From a virus: a stretch of DNA of 64,000 nucleotides. Below, piece after piece: positions 60,508-64,000 of this stretch; position 1 is the stretch's first letter; every line of letters begins with the position of its first letter. A model generated the notes under the pieces. That model worked only from the letters and a program-made list of their open reading frames with translations. It did not search any database and was not told the origin of the DNA. The translations under genes and the position numbers were made by a program. The stretch spans positions 62,001 to 126,000 of the IMG/VR virus record IMGVR_UViG_3300030419_004857; one strand, given 5' to 3'.

Positions 60508-61742
60508 AGAATGACCTTTGCATCACTCTCTACGAAGTATCTTGGACGACCAGCAAAGTCAATCTTCTGAGTTTGAGGATCAATTCCAAGATGAGCAAAC
60601 AAAGTAGCAGTAACATCCTTTGGGCCAAATGGGTCGCTCTTTGGAGTTTCCACCTTGGAAGTGGATTCTCCAATTACCCTGCCCATATCGAAGTCCCCAC
60701 CGCTGAACATAAGAGGACTAAGCTGGGGCCAGTGATCCCTACCACCATTTTTGTTAACACGGTAGGTTCGACCAAACTCTCCTGTCACAACTAGCAACAC
60801 ATCCTTGCTCATACCCCTGTCCTCTAGGTCATCAATAAAGGTGGACAAAGCGTGGTCAAGTGGCGGCATTCTTCCATCAAGAGACTTAGCGATATTGCTA
60901 TGCATGTCCCAGCCTCCATAATGGAGCGTAACAAACCTAGTTCCATTTTCAACTAGGCGTCGGGCTAGAAGCATTTGTTCTCCCAATCCCTTGCCGTATC
61001 TATTACGGTTTGCTTCTGGTTCTTTTTTGAGATCAAAAGCCTCGCTAGCCTTGCCTAGAATTAGGCCATAAGACTGCTTACGCAAATCCGGCCAGATTTC
61101 AAGGTCGTTCTCAATCTTCAACCTATCCAGCCCACCGATAAGATCTCGCCTTTGAAGGAAGCGGTTGTTCTCCACTCTGGACTGAAGGTTTTTCACGCCT
61201 TCTCCACTTGCTTCGTATGGCTTATACTGACCACCAAGCCAAGCGGGTCCGTCAAAAGTGATACCATTGATCTTTACATAGCTTGGCATACCATTAATAG
61301 GATGGTTTGTTCCGTACATAGAAGATACAATAGAACCATATGAAGGTTCGGTCTGCATTGACTGTGGGGTATTATCAGTTGAGTTATGACCAGTCATTAC
61401 CCAATGAGTGCCAGTTCTGTGACTAGAATTTCTGTGAGCAAATGATCTAACAATAGCAATCTTATCTGACCTAGTAGCCAGCTTGAGGAAGTTGCCACCA
61501 AGCAAGAAATCTCCCTTGGTCATAATTGCCCCATTGGTAGACCGCACTCCAACTGGAGCAGAGGGCTTGGGGTCAAAAGTTTCAATATGAGTTGCGCCCC
61601 CACCTAGCCACAACCAAACTACTGACTTTTCACCAGTAGGAAGATTGGCCGCATTAGCATCTGTTAGACCTACAGAAGAAAGAGCGGCGCTAATTCCTCC
61701 AACTTTCATAAAATCGCGTCTATTGAATTGAACATTAAACAT
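60504..61742 (-). CDS. DUF1501 protein with Tat signal (planctomycete-type)
   Basis: 412 residues. FNRRDFMKVGGISAALSSVGL is a twin-arginine signal, and ANAA is a likely cleavage site. The mature part has WLWLGGGATHIETFDPKP, HRTGTHWVMTGH, NGTRFVTLHYGGWDMHSN, VTGEFGRT, GGRDHWPQLSPL, the landmark series of DUF1501 (alkaline-phosphatase/sulfatase superfamily). The family is abundant in Planctomycetota and related phyla. It would be exported folded. It ends 4 bases inside the IscA start and begins 8 bases inside the preceding gene. Confidence 0.92.
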   Translation of the reverse strand: MFNVQFNRRDFMKVGGISAALSSVGLTDANAANLPTGEKSVVWLWLGGGATHIETFDPKPSAPVGVRSTNGAIMTKGDFLLGGNFLKLATRSDKIAIVRSFAHRNSSHRTGTHWVMTGHNSTDNTPQSMQTEPSYGSIVSSMYGTNHPINGMPSYVKINGITFDGPAWLGGQYKPYEASGEGVKNLQSRVENNRFLQRRDLIGGLDRLKIENDLEIWPDLRKQSYGLILGKASEAFDLKKEPEANRNRYGKGLGEQMLLARRLVENGTRFVTLHYGGWDMHSNIAKSLDGRMPPLDHALSTFIDDLEDRGMSKDVLLVVTGEFGRTYRVNKNGGRDHWPQLSPLMFSGGDFDMGRVIGESTSKVETPKSDPFGPKDVTATLFAHLGIDPQTQKIDFAGRPRYFVESDAKVIL

Positions 61743-61992
61743 TGGGCTTCTCCTTGGTATACCAATTTAGACGGCTTGTATTGTAACGCTTAGGATCTGC
61801 AAGACCGTTATCTAGTCTATTCTTATCCGTTATATAGTAACCATGCTCATCCTGTATCACAACTTTATTTTCGTCATTAAGTTCTTCGGTCTTTTCTTCA
61901 TCGACCATTGACTCATGACTGCCATACCTTGTAGGATATGTGTAAGGTTCTGGCTTTTTGATAATCCTTTTCTGTCTAAGCTGTCGTACCAT
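61735..61992 (-). CDS. Uncharacterised small protein preceding the DUF1501 gene
   Basis: 85 residues: basic start MVRQLRQKRIIKKPEPYTYPTR, acidic middle, then KVVIQDEHGYYITDKNRLDNG. Overlaps both neighbours (8 and 17 bases). It may be a soluble companion; no family recognised. Confidence 0.55.
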   Translation of the reverse strand: MVRQLRQKRIIKKPEPYTYPTRYGSHESMVDEEKTEELNDENKVVIQDEHGYYITDKNRLDNGLADPKRYNTSRLNWYTKEKPNV

Positions 61993-62542
61993 TTTTTACT
62001 CCATATACTTTTTCAAAATCAAAGAATCTCCATCTATCTAAATGATCCACAGTTTCGGAAGAATCTATTTCTCTAAGGTAGGCTAGAAGGTCTGCCCAAG
62101 TAGAAAAGATTAACTCGTGGGGTATAACCCCAAACAACCAATTAGGTAAACTGTTCTTTCCCTGCTCACATTTGATAAGCACTGGCTTCTTTTGGAAGAC
62201 TGCCATAAATGCTTCATGGTAAGAACCACACATATGAACATCTACATCTAAATCCATAACCAGAAAATGTGCAATATCCACCATTCTCAAATCAACTGCA
62301 CAAATTGGTTTCATAATTTCAGAAACCTTGGCGTAGTTGCCCACTTCTTTATAATAGTTGATGGCATTTCTTGTGGTTTCATCTTCTGGGGCGAAGTCAC
62401 TAGGTTTGTTGCAAGGGTTGTATACCCCAACACCCAAGTCGTAAAGATGGGGAGTAATCCATTCCCTCCAAGCAACCCCGCCATCCTCGACGCGATCCAT
62501 AGCGCCGCATAAGTAACAAGTCATACCTTTTAATCTGTTCAT
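61976..62542 (-). CDS. 2'-deoxyribosyltransferase-like protein
   Basis: 188 residues from ATG 62542 (GAGGCG upstream); an in-frame TTG at 62602 lies inside the terminator. MTCYLCGAMDRVEDGGVAWREW resembles the start of nucleoside 2-deoxyribosyltransferases and related MazG-like salvage proteins (Tyr, Gly, Asp). DLRMVDIAHFLVMDLD and MCGSYHEAFMA carry the usual acid and Glu sites. Salvage or hydrolysis of deoxynucleosides is plausible. Confidence 0.65.
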   Translation of the reverse strand: MNRLKGMTCYLCGAMDRVEDGGVAWREWITPHLYDLGVGVYNPCNKPSDFAPEDETTRNAINYYKEVGNYAKVSEIMKPICAVDLRMVDIAHFLVMDLDVDVHMCGSYHEAFMAVFQKKPVLIKCEQGKNSLPNWLFGVIPHELIFSTWADLLAYLREIDSSETVDHLDRWRFFDFEKVYGVKNGTTA

Positions 62543-62560
62543 TTTATATCGCCTCGTAAA

Positions 62561-62610
62561 ATAAAAAGCACCCCTCTTTGGCTTGATCGAGGGTGAGACC
62601 AAAGAGGGGT
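62561..62610 (-). terminator. Intrinsic terminator
   Basis: ACCCCTCTTTGG (62570-62581) pairs with CCAAAGAGGGGT (62599-62610), a 12-bp perfect stem with a 17-base loop. On the minus strand it is followed by GCTTTTTATTTT. It ends the transcript of the 62620 gene. Confidence 0.93.
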
Positions 62611-62619
62611 ACTGAACAT

Positions 62620-63123
62620 TTAACCTTTCTTATAAAGATCTTTTAATAGGCTTTCTACATTATAATATTTCTTAGATTTGACGGCTTCATTGACCATCCT
62701 AGTAGCTTCCGCTTTAGAGTGACCCATTGATCTCAAAGTTTCAACAGCATCTTCAATCACAGTTTTTGGAGTGGAAATCTTGTCCTTAACTTCTTCCTTT
62801 TTAAGAACGTGTTTGACAACCCACTCTCTAGCTCTGTGATCTCCTCCTTTAGCATCGTCAATAGCCATCCTACAAATCTCGTCCCAATCATCCTCACTAA
62901 ATGGCTTCCTACTTTTCTTCCTAACTGTTGCAACTGTTTTTACTACAGGAGTAGCAGGAACAGCAGCAGGAGTAGGAGTGGCGTAGCTTACAGCATCCTC
63001 ATCATCATCTACGAACACCTTTAGAAAGCCAACACGAAAATTATAAGCGATGATTAGCACAAATATAATACCATAAATAGCCTGTTCACCATTAAAGTTT
63101 GGAGTATAGGCGAGCATGGTCAT
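62620..63123 (-). CDS. Membrane protein with RuvA C-terminal-like domain
   Basis: 167 residues. One TM helix near residues 14-35 (AIYGIIFVLIIAYNFRVGFL), an acidic/Pro-Ala linker, a basic helical segment (KPFSEDDWDEICRMAIDD), and a C-terminal unit VIEDAVETLRSMGHSKAEATRMVNEAV like the three-helix RuvA domain III (UBA-like). AAGG lies seven bases before ATG 63123. It could tether a DNA or protein partner to the membrane. Ends before the terminator at 62610. Confidence 0.65.
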   Translation of the reverse strand: MTMLAYTPNFNGEQAIYGIIFVLIIAYNFRVGFLKVFVDDDEDAVSYATPTPAAVPATPVVKTVATVRKKSRKPFSEDDWDEICRMAIDDAKGGDHRAREWVVKHVLKKEEVKDKISTPKTVIEDAVETLRSMGHSKAEATRMVNEAVKSKKYYNVESLLKDLYKKG

Positions 63124-63132
63124 AGGACTACC

Positions 63133-63999
63133 TTAGTTAAGACCGGGATTATAACCTTCGTCGTTCCAGTCTTGCTCATCATATTCCTCAACATCCTCAT
63201 TACGATGCATAAGGGTGGTCATGAAGTTAGCGAAGTCGTCCTGACTCCATTCTTGGCTATTCTGGTGATGGACAGGTTGCTCAAGTTTTCCCTCGTAATC
63301 AGCAACCACTTCGTATGCACAAGTACGAACCTTCTGGCACTCACAATCGAGAGGCACAGAAACAACATCCTTGGGGTTCACCTTGACGATAACCACTTTA
63401 TCATCGGTCTCTGGATCACCATTAATACGACTATAGCCTTCCACATACTCGATTGCACCACAGTGAAGACCTTCGCTGCAACCAACGTCACAGTTGTCGT
63501 TCACCTTACGGCGCTTCATGCCTACTTGCTGACCAACACTATTATCAATAGTGCCAGACCACTTATCCTTGTAGTCATGGGTTACAGCCTTGTATGCCAG
63601 AAAACATCCATCATCAGTAATAGGCAGATTCTTATGCTCAAGGAAGGAGTACAATTCCTCCACAGCACGATTGCTGGGATTCTCAAGTACGTTGGCCAAG
63701 AAATTAAGCATAGGCTTGAAAGGGAAGCCATCCCTCATCATTTGCATAACACGATCAGTTAGCGCGTTATGAATCTCCTCTCCGTCATACTGAAGGATGC
63801 CATCCTTAATATCAACTTTTCCCTCAGTATAATTGAGGATAGACTTAGGGATGTCGAGCAACGGGATCAAAGTAGCTTCATCGTTGTTACCAAGGCATTC
63901 CTTAATTGCCATGTAATTAGGATGGTCATGTCCAACTGTGTGACTTTCGTTGTTCACAACGATTGTCATAGTTCCGTTACCGCTTACAATGTAATTCAT
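63133..63999 (-). CDS. T4 rIIB-like protein
   Basis: 288 residues; the ATG is at 63999, one base from the window edge. PITDDGCFLAYKAVTHDYKDKWSGTIDNSVG and VGCSEGLHCGAIEYVEGY, then VVIVKVNPKDVVSVPLDCECQKVRTCAYEV are the rIIB-type core. rIIB in T4 is a membrane-associated exclusion/lysis-timing factor; whether it acts the same way here is unknown. The C-terminus is acidic (EEYDEQDWNDEGYNP). Confidence 0.85.
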   Translation of the reverse strand: MNYIVSGNGTMTIVVNNESHTVGHDHPNYMAIKECLGNNDEATLIPLLDIPKSILNYTEGKVDIKDGILQYDGEEIHNALTDRVMQMMRDGFPFKPMLNFLANVLENPSNRAVEELYSFLEHKNLPITDDGCFLAYKAVTHDYKDKWSGTIDNSVGQQVGMKRRKVNDNCDVGCSEGLHCGAIEYVEGYSRINGDPETDDKVVIVKVNPKDVVSVPLDCECQKVRTCAYEVVADYEGKLEQPVHHQNSQEWSQDDFANFMTTLMHRNEDVEEYDEQDWNDEGYNPGLN

Positions 64000-64000
64000 T

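Noticed and set aside
63172-63762. 196-residue open frame on the plus strand
   Set aside because: It is the antisense of the well-supported rIIB-like gene; no ribosome site, and the sequence is poorly protein-like.

Overview
The window is a stretch of a large double-stranded DNA phage (or phage-like uncultivated virus) genome. The evidence is a phage-type replication set (RecA/UvsX-like recombinase, DnaB helicase, DnaG-like primase, DNA polymerase III alpha, SSB, dNMP kinase, dUTPase, dCMP deaminase, class II ribonucleotide reductase, PhoH), a T4 rIIB-like protein, two small sigma factors, tightly packed and overlapping genes, no rRNA, and virion-type proteins at the left edge. No terminase, portal or major capsid protein is visible, so the genome is clearly larger than this window. 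The best host clue is a Tat-exported DUF1501 protein (60.5-61.7 kb), a family most typical of Planctomycetota. A planctomycete or a related PVC-group bacterium is therefore my preferred but unproven host.

Layout. 1-7.4 kb (+ strand): the end of a structural module, with a very large Cys-rich protein that runs off the left edge, a small Cys-rich companion and a virion-like protein, closed by a bidirectional terminator at about 7.48 kb. From 7.5 to 64 kb every supported gene is on the minus strand, about 56 kb in one direction. Read in the direction of transcription (right to left) it holds: rIIB-like and membrane proteins and a 2'-deoxyribosyltransferase-like protein (61.9-64 kb); DUF1501 and IscA-like proteins (60-61.7 kb); a first sugar cluster (54.9-59.9 kb); small membrane proteins, a sigma factor and a single structural gene with its own promoter and hairpin (51.9-54.9 kb); a TM protein plus papain-like peptidase, two exported trypsin-like proteases and a thioredoxin (46.7-51.8 kb); a second sugar cluster (43.5-46.7 kb); nucleotide metabolism (38.1-43.0 kb); replication and recombination (22.0-38 kb); the main glycan cluster (9.5-21.5 kb); and a nuclease/recombination end (7.5-9.5 kb).

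Two things stand out. First, at least 12 glycosyltransferase-like proteins, 5 NAD-dependent sugar epimerases/reductases, a sugar nucleotidyltransferase, a GNA1-like acetyltransferase, a cupin and sugar-type methyltransferases make up about a third of the genes: a virus-encoded glycan assembly line. Second, the DNA polymerase III alpha subunit is split into two genes with a DnaQ-like exonuclease and a small Cys protein between them, and shows no intein remnants. A promoter-like motif (ATGGTGTATAATA) precedes two putative virion genes. A variant downstream of the dCMP deaminase gene drives a tiny ORF followed at once by a perfect terminator hairpin. The combination of a Cys-rich virion protein, thioredoxin, secreted or membrane-anchored proteases and a Tat-exported protein suggests a dedicated programme directed at the host envelope or at virion maturation.
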